Source: Oscillatoria nigro-viridis PCC 7112
GTDB lineage: Bacteria > Cyanobacteriota > Cyanobacteriia > Cyanobacteriales > Microcoleaceae
Assembly (NCBI RefSeq): GCF_000317475.1
Contig: NC_019729.1
Coordinates: 372,001-436,000, forward strand
Reading direction: 5' to 3'
DNA: 64,000 bases
Made by a program: the position numbers and the translations under genes. Positions 54,645 to 64,000 of the stretch are shown piece after piece (positions within the stretch are counted from its first letter, which is position 1; each line of letters starts with the position of its first letter). The notes below the pieces were generated by a model. That model saw only the letters and a list, made by a program, of their open reading frames with translations. It did no database searches and was not told where the DNA came from.

Positions 54645-55226
54645 ATGATCGCCGCCAAAGAAAACTTTCCCCAACTTACCCCAGCAGAATACTTCGCCTG
54701 GGAAGCAAAGCAGCTAGAAAAACACGAGTATATCGACGGTCAAGTTTATGCCATGAGCGGCGGCAGCGTCAATCACGGTCGCATTGCCATCAGACTTACT
54801 GCCATGTTCGACAATCATTTAGAGAATAGCGGTTGCATAACGGGTAATTCGGACATCAAGATTAACATTGTTGAAACCAGTAACTATATTTACCCCGATG
54901 CCAGCGTCACCTGCGACGATCGCGATAAAACCACAACCCAATATATTACCTACCCCTGTTTAATCGTTGAAGTTCTTTCTCCTAGCACTGAGGCATACGA
55001 TCGCGGGGGGAAATTTAGAATGTATCGTAAAAACCCTGTCTTACAAGATTACCTATTGGTTAGTTCCACCAGTATCGAAATGGATCTGTATCACAAAAAT
55101 GATGCTGGTGAATGGATCATTATTAACTACAAAGAAAGCGATACCATCGAACTAAAAAGCATCAATCTCTGTTTTGCGATCGAGCAAGTCTATCGCGGAC
55201 TTGACCTTACACCACAAGGTGAATAA
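54645..55226 (+). CDS. Uma2-family (DUF820) putative endonuclease
   Basis: A 193-residue Uma2 protein: LTPAEYFAWEAKQLEKHEYIDGQVYAMSGG, the HGRIAIRL segment, YIYPDASVTCDD and CLIVEVLSPSTEAYDRGGKF, with catalytic-type Asp and E-x-L-S-P residues, then YLLVSSTSIEMDLY. It is a different subtype from the one behind ruvB. No partner gene is apparent. The start is preceded by a heptamer-type repeat rather than a clear ribosome-binding site. Confidence 0.88.
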   Translation: MIAAKENFPQLTPAEYFAWEAKQLEKHEYIDGQVYAMSGGSVNHGRIAIRLTAMFDNHLENSGCITGNSDIKINIVETSNYIYPDASVTCDDRDKTTTQYITYPCLIVEVLSPSTEAYDRGGKFRMYRKNPVLQDYLLVSSTSIEMDLYHKNDAGEWIIINYKESDTIELKSINLCFAIEQVYRGLDLTPQGE

Positions 55227-55403
55227 ACTATCTGAATCGACTAAATATATTTGAACACACCCCATCTTTAGATGTCGATCGCTGCCGATGGGCGATCGTT
55301 AACTACATCACGATCGAGGAAAGGAGATTCCGATGGGAGTAAGAACGGTTTGACATACATTCTCGATCTGCGGTATTATTCGGCTATATATAGAATTACC
55401 TTT

Positions 55404-55670
55404 ATGACAATAGATTTCGGCAGTATCAAAGGCTACAATCCTGAGAGAGGATTTGGGTTTGTCGGTCATACTTTTTTTAATCCTGATGGAAAAGTTTTCT
55501 TCCATATCAAAAAAATCAAGAAAAAATATCCTGAATTAGCCCAAAACTTGGACAGTGGTGAAGCTTTTGAAACAGTCAATTTCTGGTATGAAATTGAAAC
55601 TACCGAAAAAGGCGAACAAGTTAGTAAGCTTTGGCTACGCAAACAATATCCCTCCAAGTTACACAAATGA
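55404..55670 (+). CDS. Cold-shock-domain-like protein
   Basis: From ATG 55404 an 88-residue product: MTIDFGSIKGYNPERGFGFV, DGKVFFHIKKI. RNP1-like GFGFV and RNP2-like VFFHI mark a cold-shock (S1-like OB) RNA/DNA-binding domain, with an extra loop (GHTFFNPDGK). An upstream frame opening at 55272 looks non-coding. The frame ends in TGA at 55668-55670, inside another ORF in the +1 frame that continues to 56445; the join suggests a frameshift or an originally longer protein. Confidence 0.7.
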   Translation: MTIDFGSIKGYNPERGFGFVGHTFFNPDGKVFFHIKKIKKKYPELAQNLDSGEAFETVNFWYEIETTEKGEQVSKLWLRKQYPSKLHK

Positions 55671-56445
55671 ATTATGTGGTTTAAAACAAAAAGTAGAGAG
55701 TATCTGGAAAAATATAGGCTCTCCAAAACCTAGTTGGCTTGACCATGTAACGATAGAGTTGGTTGGAGTTAATCGCAGACATGAACTAAGTGTTGAGCGA
55801 GATAACTTAGAGAGTCAGCTTAGAGCGGCAGAGGAGGAGCGACGCAGGGAAGCAGAAGCTTTACTCCAAAATGAAATTGTAAAAATAGCTAAGAAGTATG
55901 GCTTAGATACAGCGAAGGTTGATGAAATTCTAAGCATAGCTAAGAAGTATGGCTTAGATACAGCGAAGGTTGATGAAATTCTAAGCATAGCTAAGAAGTA
56001 TGACTTAGATATAACGAAGGTTTATGAAATTCTAAAAATAGCTAAGAAGTATGGCTTAGATGCAGCGAAGGTTGATGAAATTCTAAGAATAGCTAAGAAG
56101 TATGACTTAGATGCAGCGGAGGTTGATGAAATTCTAAGAATAGCTAAGAGGTATCGCTTAGATACAACGAGGGCTTATGAGTTATATCGACTACTAAAGG
56201 AGCTAGGTCCTTTAGGTTTTACACATAGTAGGCAACTCTCGATACATATTATAAGATATAAGCTTGGTTATAGGTATCCCCATATCTCAGGTATTGTGAC
56301 AATGGAAGATGGAGGTACAGCATGGGAGTTTCCTGGGGGATTTCCTCCAGAAATTTATACAATTATTTGTATGGAACTCCGTTTGGCAAACCAGGGGACG
56401 AGTGCTAGAGCAATAGGATTTACACCATTTAAAGATATCTATTAA
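55555..56445 (+). CDS. ORF with six 17-residue helical repeats, frame-shifted behind the cold-shock gene
   Basis: Open from GTG 55555 to TAA 56445 in the +1 frame relative to the preceding gene, which it overlaps by 116 bases. The overlapped part (MVKLLKQSISGMKLKLPKK) looks non-native; sensible protein starts around ELCGLKQKVESIWKNIGSPK (about 55669). Next come a charged helix (RRHELSVERDNLESQLRAAE), six 17-residue repeats IAKKYGLDTAKVDEILS (55885-56190), and a conserved-looking end (HISGIVTMEDGGTAWEFPGG, IICMELRLANQG). I do not recognise the family. No ATG occurs at the boundary, so the region is probably expressed by frameshift or was one gene now broken. Confidence 0.55.
   Translation: MVKLLKQSISGMKLKLPKKANKLVSFGYANNIPPSYTNELCGLKQKVESIWKNIGSPKPSWLDHVTIELVGVNRRHELSVERDNLESQLRAAEEERRREAEALLQNEIVKIAKKYGLDTAKVDEILSIAKKYGLDTAKVDEILSIAKKYDLDITKVYEILKIAKKYGLDAAKVDEILRIAKKYDLDAAEVDEILRIAKRYRLDTTRAYELYRLLKELGPLGFTHSRQLSIHIIRYKLGYRYPHISGIVTMEDGGTAWEFPGGFPPEIYTIICMELRLANQGTSARAIGFTPFKDIY
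55885..56190 (+). repeat. Six tandem 51-bp units
   Basis: Units start at 55885, 55936, 55987, 56038, 56089 and 56140; units 1 and 2 are nearly identical. Each encodes a helix pair of the form IAKKYxLDxxKVDEIL. Units 3 to 6 have diverged (DITKVYEILK, DAAEVDEILR, DTTRAYELYR). Confidence 0.95.
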
Positions 56446-56499
56446 ACAAATCAAGAATAACGAATAACTCGATCAATAGTAAATAGGAATTAGACAGAA

Positions 56500-56670
56500 A
56501 TGAGAAAACCCTTTTACAAAAATAAAATCACAGGCAATTATGGTGTTCGTGAAGGGCAGGTATGGTCAAATCAGTCTTCCTACCTCAAACTTAGGCTTGT
56601 AAGCGCTGTTGGGGGAATGATTGAGTTGAGTCACCAGCACGAAAATGTCACGACTCAAAATCTAGTTTAA
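56500..56670 (+). CDS. Small ORF of 56 residues
   Basis: ATG 56500 to TAA 56670 encodes MRKPFYKNKITGNYGVREGQ continuing VWSNQSSYLKLRLVSAVGGM and ending TTQNLV. GGAAT lies about 12 bases upstream. Composition is protein-like (basic start, beta-like centre), and it is too short for most gene finders. No family recognised; it lies downstream of the repeat ORF and may be accessory to it or a remnant. Confidence 0.35.
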   Translation: MRKPFYKNKITGNYGVREGQVWSNQSSYLKLRLVSAVGGMIELSHQHENVTTQNLV

Positions 56671-56903
56671 GTCTCACCGGAGGAAGTTCAAAAGGCTCTA
56701 TTGAGTTTTTAGTTAAGTTGTTGAAGCCCGCCTAACACTGCGTGGGTGCGGACGGAACAGAGGTTATCGGTGGGTGATCTAACCTGTCTGCCGCCACACA
56801 AGTTTATCGTTATCTCGTAAACGCTGTCTGACTTTGGAGATGATTCGGAAGCTCGATCGAGAGTTTGACCTACAGAAAATTGGTAAAATAAATAGAGACG
56901 CTG

Positions 56904-57346
56904 CGATCGCGCACCCATGCAACAAGCTAGTATATCCAATCTTTTCGCCAAACCTCAAACTAGGAAATTCTCAAAAATTCCAACTATCAACTACCGAAAC
57001 CACATCACGATCGAAGCAAATAAACGCGGTGGTAAGCCTTGTGTACGCGGCTTGCGAATTACGGTTTATGAAGTGCTTGAGTACCGGGCTTCTGAGATGA
57101 CCGAAGCAGAAATTCAAGGGCGATTTTCCCGATTGTCACGCGAGAAGATTTAAAAGCCTGCATTGCTTGTGCTGCTAACGGCAAGCGTCGGTTTATGACC
57201 GATCCCTTATCCGCAGGAAATTACTTTTTGATGAAAACTTGTCGCCCGAGTTGCCGCATCGTTTGATCGATATTTTCCCAAATTCGCTTCACCTCCTTTG
57301 ATGCGGGAATGAAAGCAACGATCGACCTAATAGTTTGGGATTATGC
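56904..57346 (+). pseudogene. Decayed DUF433/DUF5615 toxin-antitoxin module, copy A
   Basis: 443 bp almost identical to 62065-62506. The DUF433 antitoxin-like part (HITIEANKRGGKPCVRGLRI, VYEVLEYRASEMTEAEIQG) is open in the ORF 56917-57153, but its native ATG is ATC here and the frame is lost after EIQG by an extra G, with a second 1-bp insertion at about 57135. The expected end RRFMTDPLSA remains in another frame. The following DUF5615 PIN-like toxin start is AGG instead of ATG at 57215 (KLLFDENLSPELPHR follows), and the gene is cut off at 57346, where homology to copy B stops. Confidence 0.8.
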
Positions 57347-57429
57347 AAAAGATATGACGGCGCACACAAGAGTGCAAACGCAGTCAGCCTGGGAACCCAC
57401 GCAAAACGGGATATTTTGACAGAAATGTC

Positions 57430-60159
<2,730 letters not shown>

Positions 60160-60189
60160 TCAACTCGAATTTAGCCAATCAGGAAGAGG

Positions 60190-60218
60190 ATGCGAATAGT
60201 TGAATCAACTGTTCGCAT
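60190..60218. promoter_or_regulatory. 29-bp near-palindrome in the rph/ATPase divergent region
   Basis: atgcgaatagttga (60190-60203) and tcaactgttcgcat (60205-60218) are inverted arms with one mismatch around a single base. It lies about 120 bases upstream of rph and 140 bases upstream of the divergent ATPase, so it could be an operator or a hairpin terminator. The rest of 60073-60358 shows no gene. Confidence 0.4.
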
Positions 60219-60358
60219 TCTGCATCAAGCAATAAAACCGGAGTGGGGTTGAGAATATGTCGGGAAGTCGATATCGCCCCCTCGCCCAACAACAATAGAA
60301 CGCCTTTCCAACAACAGTACAGTAAACTGAGAGCAGCCCCATTCGCCCCAGTTGACCT

Positions 60359-61909
60359 ATGCCGCGTTGGTTCAATACTGCCGGCCCTTGCCGCGATGAC
60401 ATCCACTATCAGCTTCCTGCCACCCGTCGCCTCCCGAATTTAGAGCGACTGATTGCTCAGCAAAGCTACTTTGTCATCCACGCACCCCGGCAAGTGGGGA
60501 AAACCACCGCTATGCTGGCCTTAGCCAAACAACTCACCGAAAGCGGACAATATACAGCCGTGATGCTGTCGGTAGAAGTCGGCGCACCCTTCAGTCAAGA
60601 CATTGCTGGTGCAGAAGAGGCTATTTTGGGGGCTTGGCGACGGGCGATTTCGATTCGACTTCCCCCAGAATTGCAGCCGCCTGCTTGGCCCTCGTCGGAA
60701 CCGGGACAGCAAATCGGCGATGTACTCAGCCTGTGGGCACAATCTTCTCCTCGTCCTTTGGTCATTTTGATCGACGAAATTGACGCATTGCAAGACCAAG
60801 CGTTGATTTCTATCCTGCGACAACTGCGCGATGGTTATCCCAATCGCCCGAAAGCGTTTCCGCAATCGGTGGGTTTAATTGGTTTGCGGGATGTTCGCGA
60901 TTATAAAGTGGCTGCGGGGGGAAGCGATCGGCTCCATACATCCAGTCCGTTTAATATTAAAGTGCGATCGATTACTCTCAGAGATTTTAATGCCTCAGAA
61001 GTCGCGGAACTCTACGCGCAACATACCCAAGATACCGGACAAGTTTTTACACCTGAAGCCGTAGCCTTAGCTTTTGAACTGACTCAGGGACAACCTTGGT
61101 TAGTGAATGCTTTAGCTAAGGAAATTGTAGAAGAATTAGTAACAGATGAATCTATAGAAATTACACCTGAACATATTTTATCAGCTAAAGAAATTTTAAT
61201 ACAGCGGCAAGATACGCATTTGGATAGCTTGGCAGAACGACTCAGAGAAAACCGAGTTAAAGCCATTATCGAGCCGATGCTAGCCGGACGAGAATTGCCA
61301 GAATCTTCTAATGACGATCGCCAATATCTCCTAGATTTGGGCTTGCTCAAACGAGATCCAGCCGGGGGTTTAGTCATCGCCAATCCGATTTATCGAGAAG
61401 TGTTGCCGCGAGTTTTGGCGCAAGGGCCGCAAGATAGTTTACCGATTATCAGTCCGAGTTGGTTGAACGATCGCGGCGAACTACTACCAGATGCACTCCT
61501 GCAAGCGTTTCTCGCCTTTTGGTTGCAACATGGCGAACCGTTACTCAAAAGTGCTTCTTATCCCGAAATTGCACCGCATTTAGTGTTGATGGCGTTTCTG
61601 CATCGGGTAATTAATGGTGGGGGAACGTTGGAGCGGGAATATGCGATCGGACGCGACAGAATGGATTTATGTTTGCGTTATGGTGAGGTAACATTGGGAA
61701 TTGAACTGAAGGTTTGGCGAACTCGGAAAGTCGATCCGTTGAGTAAAGGGTTGGAACAGTTAGATGGGTATTTGGCTCGATTGGGACAAGATGAAGGGTG
61801 GTTGGTGATATTCGATCGACGCGAGAATGCGATCGAATTAGAAGAGCGATTGAATACTGAAATTCATACTACTCCAATGGGGCGAACTGTTACAGTTATT
61901 CGTGCGTGA
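60359..61909 (+). CDS. AAA ATPase with C-terminal PD-(D/E)XK-like domain
   Basis: A 516-residue protein. N-terminal ATPase: Walker A HAPRQVGKTTAM (about 42-52), Walker B PLVILIDEIDAL (about 137), and arginine-finger-type segments typical of the AAA-like family PF14516. The middle part is helical (SEVAELYAQHTQDTGQVFTP). The C terminus (about 430-505) reads GRDRMDLCLRYGEVTLGIELKVWR, a PD-(D/E)XK pattern with D, E and K in order, and ends FDRRENAIELEERL. Such ATPases are common in cyanobacteria and other bacteria with large accessory genomes; function unknown. It is divergent from rph and both lie between the two DUF433/DUF5615 copies. Confidence 0.85.
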   Translation: MPRWFNTAGPCRDDIHYQLPATRRLPNLERLIAQQSYFVIHAPRQVGKTTAMLALAKQLTESGQYTAVMLSVEVGAPFSQDIAGAEEAILGAWRRAISIRLPPELQPPAWPSSEPGQQIGDVLSLWAQSSPRPLVILIDEIDALQDQALISILRQLRDGYPNRPKAFPQSVGLIGLRDVRDYKVAAGGSDRLHTSSPFNIKVRSITLRDFNASEVAELYAQHTQDTGQVFTPEAVALAFELTQGQPWLVNALAKEIVEELVTDESIEITPEHILSAKEILIQRQDTHLDSLAERLRENRVKAIIEPMLAGRELPESSNDDRQYLLDLGLLKRDPAGGLVIANPIYREVLPRVLAQGPQDSLPIISPSWLNDRGELLPDALLQAFLAFWLQHGEPLLKSASYPEIAPHLVLMAFLHRVINGGGTLEREYAIGRDRMDLCLRYGEVTLGIELKVWRTRKVDPLSKGLEQLDGYLARLGQDEGWLVIFDRRENAIELEERLNTEIHTTPMGRTVTVIRA

Positions 61910-62146
61910 AGAAGTTCTGATGAATGTTTTGGTTCTGGCGATCGCCGAGGGTGTGCGATCGACTCTAATCTAAAATATAATTAAGAAGGGGGTGACATAC
62001 ACTATCGAGCTGCGGTATTACTCGATTATATCCAGTATTGTACCGCAACTGCAATACAATTATTCGATCGCGCACCCATATAACAAGCTAGTATATCTAA
62101 TCTTTTCGCCCAACCTCAAACGAGGAGATTCTCAAAAATTCTAACT
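61910..62146. other. Spacer between the ATPase gene and copy B of the toxin-antitoxin module
   Basis: Homology to copy A begins at 62065 (cgatcgcgcaccca). The preceding 150 bases contain a few HIP1 cores and gggggtgacatacactatcg, which resembles gacatacattctcgat near 55350. No gene is visible. Confidence 0.5.
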
Positions 62147-62377
62147 ATGAACTACCGAAACCACATCACGATCGAAGCAAATAAACGCGGTGGTAAGCCT
62201 TGTGTACGCGGCTTGCGAATTACGGTTTATGAAGTGCTTGAGTACCTGGCTTCTGAGATGACCGAAGCTGAAATTCAAGGGCGATTTTCCAGATTTGACG
62301 CGAGAAGATTTAAAAGCCTGCATTGCTTATGCTGCTGACCGCGAACGTCGGTTTATGACCGATCCCTTATCGGCATG
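62147..62377 (+). pseudogene. Frameshifted DUF433 antitoxin gene, copy B
   Basis: ATG 62147 gives MNYRNHITIEANKRGGKPCV and RGLRITVYEVLEYLASEMTE AEIQG, the DUF433 (VapB-like) core. An extra G in caagggcgat shifts the frame, so the ORF ends as noise at 62338. Removing one G restores DFPDLTREDLKACIAYAADR and RRFMTDPLSA with TGA at 62376-62378. The same extra G exists in copy A. The stop overlaps the toxin ATG at 62375, as in an intact operon. Confidence 0.8.
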
Positions 62378-62688
62378 AAATTACTTTTTGATGAAAATTT
62401 GTCGCCCAAGTTGCCGAATCGTTTGAGCGATATTTTCCCAAATTCACTTCACGTCCTTTGATGTGGGCATGAAAGCAACGATCGACCCAATAGTTTGGGA
62501 TTATGCATTCATACAATAATTTGATGATTGTCTCGAAAGACGCGGATATGCACGACCTGAGCTTAGTATTTGGGAATCCACCGAAAGTTATTTGGCTTCG
62601 CCTGGGAAACTGTTCGACATTGCAAGTTGAAAATTTGCTGCGTCGGGATTTTAATGCGATTAAGTTATTTTATGAAGATGAGAGTTGA
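62375..62688 (+). pseudogene. Frameshifted DUF5615 PIN-like toxin gene, copy B
   Basis: ATG 62375 overlaps the reconstructed antitoxin stop (ATGA). It begins MKLLFDENLSPKLPNRLSDI FPNSLHV, then one extra C puts it out of frame; DVGMKATIDPIVWDYA follows in a second frame, and a second shift leads into YNNLMIVSKDADMHDLSLVF to LFYEDES ending at 62688. All parts of a DUF5615 toxin-like protein are present, but two frameshifts make it inactive unless these are sequencing errors. The extra C is also in copy A. Bases 62689-62898 hold no gene. Confidence 0.75.
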
Positions 62689-62898
62689 TCGCTGCTTGCT
62701 TTATCATAATACACCGAATCGAATTAGCGTTAGGGTAGGTAGTTTTTCCATGATTATTCCACCAATCTTTTAAAGCCTCACACGCCAATTCACTGGCATC
62801 TTTACTGTTTCATAATGTTATATATCTTATGTTTTGTTGAAAAACATAAATCCCATGTGGAATTACTTTTCCGTGATCTAAACTCCAAAAGTCATGAT

Positions 62899-63630
62899 CT
62901 AAAAGCGATCGCCCAACTCTACAGTCTGACTCAACGCTTGTAGCCGATCGCGATCGAGTAATTCAATCTGTGAACCATTGACGACAATAATTCCTTCACT
63001 GCTGAGACGATAAAAGGCTCTAGAAAGCGTCGCGGGAATCGTACCCAGTGCTGCTGCGAGTTGGGTTTTGGTTAAATCTAACATCACAAGGTCGATCGAT
63101 TTTGAGCGAGCACTAGATTTTTGAGAACTCACATAATAGAGATTGAGGAGATACGCAGCTAGGCGTTGTGGCACGTCTTTGAACGATAAATCTTCAATGA
63201 CACTGACTAAATGGCGTGAATGCTGGGATAAACTAACCAGCATATTAATGGCAATATCAGGATCTTGGCGAAGTAGCTCTAGAAATACTTGGCGAGGAAA
63301 AAAGATCAGTTCCACTCGATCCAAGGCGGCGGCGGATGCCGGAAATGGCTGACCATCTAGGGCTGCAACTTCCGCAAAGTTATCTCCCTGCTCAACAATA
63401 TTGAGAATTTGCTCTTTGCCGATCGGTGAAACTTTAAAAACCTTGACGCGCCCCGTTTTCACGACAAAAAATCCTGTGGCTGGACTGCCTTGTTTGAAGA
63501 TAAGTTCATCTTTCTGCCAGGTTTGGGGCTGAATAGTCTGGCACAAGCGGAGCATTTGCGATCGCGAGAGTCCCTGGAAAAGCAGAACCGTCTGCAACCA
63601 ATCAGCCAAATTAGAATTAAGTTCGTTCAT
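62899..63630 (-). CDS. Crp/Fnr-family transcriptional regulator (DNR/NnrR-like by context)
   Basis: A 243-residue regulator: cyclic-nucleotide-binding-like beta-roll (about 20-140, VLLFQGLSRSQMLRL, IFKQGSPATGFFVVKTGRVK, GDNFAEVAALDGQPFPASA), dimer helix, and a C-terminal HTH (about 180-235, TKTQLAAALGTIPATLSRAF). It lacks the N-terminal four-cysteine cluster of FNR, so it is not an iron-sulfur oxygen sensor. Position divergent to a nitric oxide reductase gene with an FNR/DNR-type palindrome between them makes NO sensing likely (inference from context; heme-binding DNR proteins are the model). Confidence 0.9.
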   Translation of the reverse strand: MNELNSNLADWLQTVLLFQGLSRSQMLRLCQTIQPQTWQKDELIFKQGSPATGFFVVKTGRVKVFKVSPIGKEQILNIVEQGDNFAEVAALDGQPFPASAAALDRVELIFFPRQVFLELLRQDPDIAINMLVSLSQHSRHLVSVIEDLSFKDVPQRLAAYLLNLYYVSSQKSSARSKSIDLVMLDLTKTQLAAALGTIPATLSRAFYRLSSEGIIVVNGSQIELLDRDRLQALSQTVELGDRF

Positions 63631-63723
63631 TCTATGTCGCTAATATTAAGCCTTTTATAAAAATAAATATATGTTCGCGTCATTTCAAGCAAGCGGCAAA
63701 CTTAAGGTTTTCTACAGGTTAGT

Positions 63724-63739
63724 TTTGACTTAAGTCAAA
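63724..63739. promoter_or_regulatory. Perfect 16-bp FNR/DNR-type palindrome
   Basis: tttgacttaagtcaaa contains TTGAC-ttaa-GTCAA, the consensus half-sites of Crp/Fnr-family NO regulators. Its centre (63731.5) would be at -41.5 for a start near 63773, with tagtct (63761-63766) as a possible -10, so class II activation of the downstream gene fits. It is 59 bases upstream of the norB ATG and 94 bases upstream of the regulator start. Confidence 0.8.
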
Positions 63740-63797
63740 GCGTTTTCACAGCGATCTGTTTAGTCTAGAAGGTGCTCATTGACTAGAATATGCGATT

Positions 63798-64000
63798 ATG
63801 GCAAATCCAACTTTCGATCTCGGTGAGATGAGGGTGCCGAAACGTACCTGGAAATTTAGCCTTCCAACTTGGCTGGTGCTAATTTGCATCGTCACTTTTT
63901 CAGTGTTGATCTTTGCAGGATCGGCGATTTACAAAAATGCACCACCGATTCCCGCTACTGTGGTGTCGCCGCAACAGGAAATCATTCTAACTCAAGCGAA
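63798..64000 (+). CDS. norB: Quinol-type nitric oxide reductase, N-terminal part (cut by window edge)
   Basis: 67 residues are visible. A hydrophobic helix (LPTWLVLICIVTFSVLIF) is followed by SAIYKNAPPIPATVVSPQQE, which matches the start of qNOR (NorB/NorZ) proteins, whose N-terminal extension forms the quinol-side domain. The enzyme reduces NO to N2O at the membrane using quinol electrons. ATG 63798 is chosen; the out-of-frame ATG at 63790 is not coding. Identification rests on a short stretch and is supported by the divergent Crp/Fnr gene and the palindrome. Confidence 0.75.
   Translation, partial: MANPTFDLGEMRVPKRTWKFSLPTWLVLICIVTFSVLIFAGSAIYKNAPPIPATVVSPQQEIILTQA

Overview
The window looks like chromosomal DNA of a filamentous, non-heterocystous cyanobacterium (Oscillatoriales, Microcoleus/Oscillatoria-like; this placement is inference). 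The support is the very dense HIP1 octamer GCGATCGC and its variants inside and between genes, cyanobacterial-length PEP carboxylase, GAF-GAF-PAS adenylate cyclase, hybrid Ser/Thr kinase-histidine kinases, DUF1802, several Uma2 nucleases, and short tandem heptamer repeats at gene borders. No rRNA, tRNA or CRISPR array was found.

Layout. 1-7.4 kb: accessory surface or secreted genes: a beta-propeller-like protein, a 19-unit 25-bp HIP1-like repeat array that runs directly into an N-terminally truncated subtilase/Ser-rich/peptidoglycan-binding/amidase-like protein, and a leucine-rich-repeat lipoprotein. 7.8-16 kb: housekeeping and metabolic genes (ppc, a phosphodiester-glycosidase-like exoprotein, an HPP membrane protein, a diheme cytochrome c, an MBL-fold hydrolase, ppa). 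16-23.4 kb: signalling (two tandem membrane Ser/Thr kinases, an internally duplicated small protein, a class III nucleotide cyclase). 24-28.3 kb: DNA repair (recN, ruvB with a Uma2 gene three bases behind it).

28.5-40.2 kb holds the most striking system: an ABC-transporter-dependent glycan assembly and export locus in one direction. It has a Wzm-like permease, a Wzt-like ATPase with a C-terminal cargo domain, a methyltransferase with a C-terminal coiled coil (layout resembling the WbdD chain terminator/ruler), a 1781-residue polypeptide joining a sulfotransferase-like domain, a coiled coil built of five 28-residue units, two beta-domains and three glycosyltransferase domains, then another methyltransferase and a GT4 enzyme. 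It probably makes, modifies, measures and exports a sulfated/methylated cell-surface glycan.

40.7-48.2 kb is a two-gene phosphorelay (1976-residue Ser/Thr kinase-ATPase-GAF-histidine kinase-receiver protein overlapping a receiver-histidine kinase gene). 48.7-54.4 kb mixes DUF1802, an osmoprotectant-type ABC permease and ATPase, a degenerate Nudix protein, small secreted or unknown proteins and era. 54.5-62.7 kb is a mobile-looking region: Uma2; a cold-shock-domain gene followed in another frame by a novel 17-residue-repeat ORF; two copies of the same decayed DUF433/DUF5615 toxin-antitoxin module as 443/442-bp direct repeats; and between them a Firmicute-type rifampicin phosphotransferase and a divergent AAA ATPase/PD-(D/E)XK protein. 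The right edge is a nitric-oxide divergon: a Crp/Fnr regulator, a perfect 16-bp FNR/DNR-type palindrome and the start of a quinol-type nitric oxide reductase gene.
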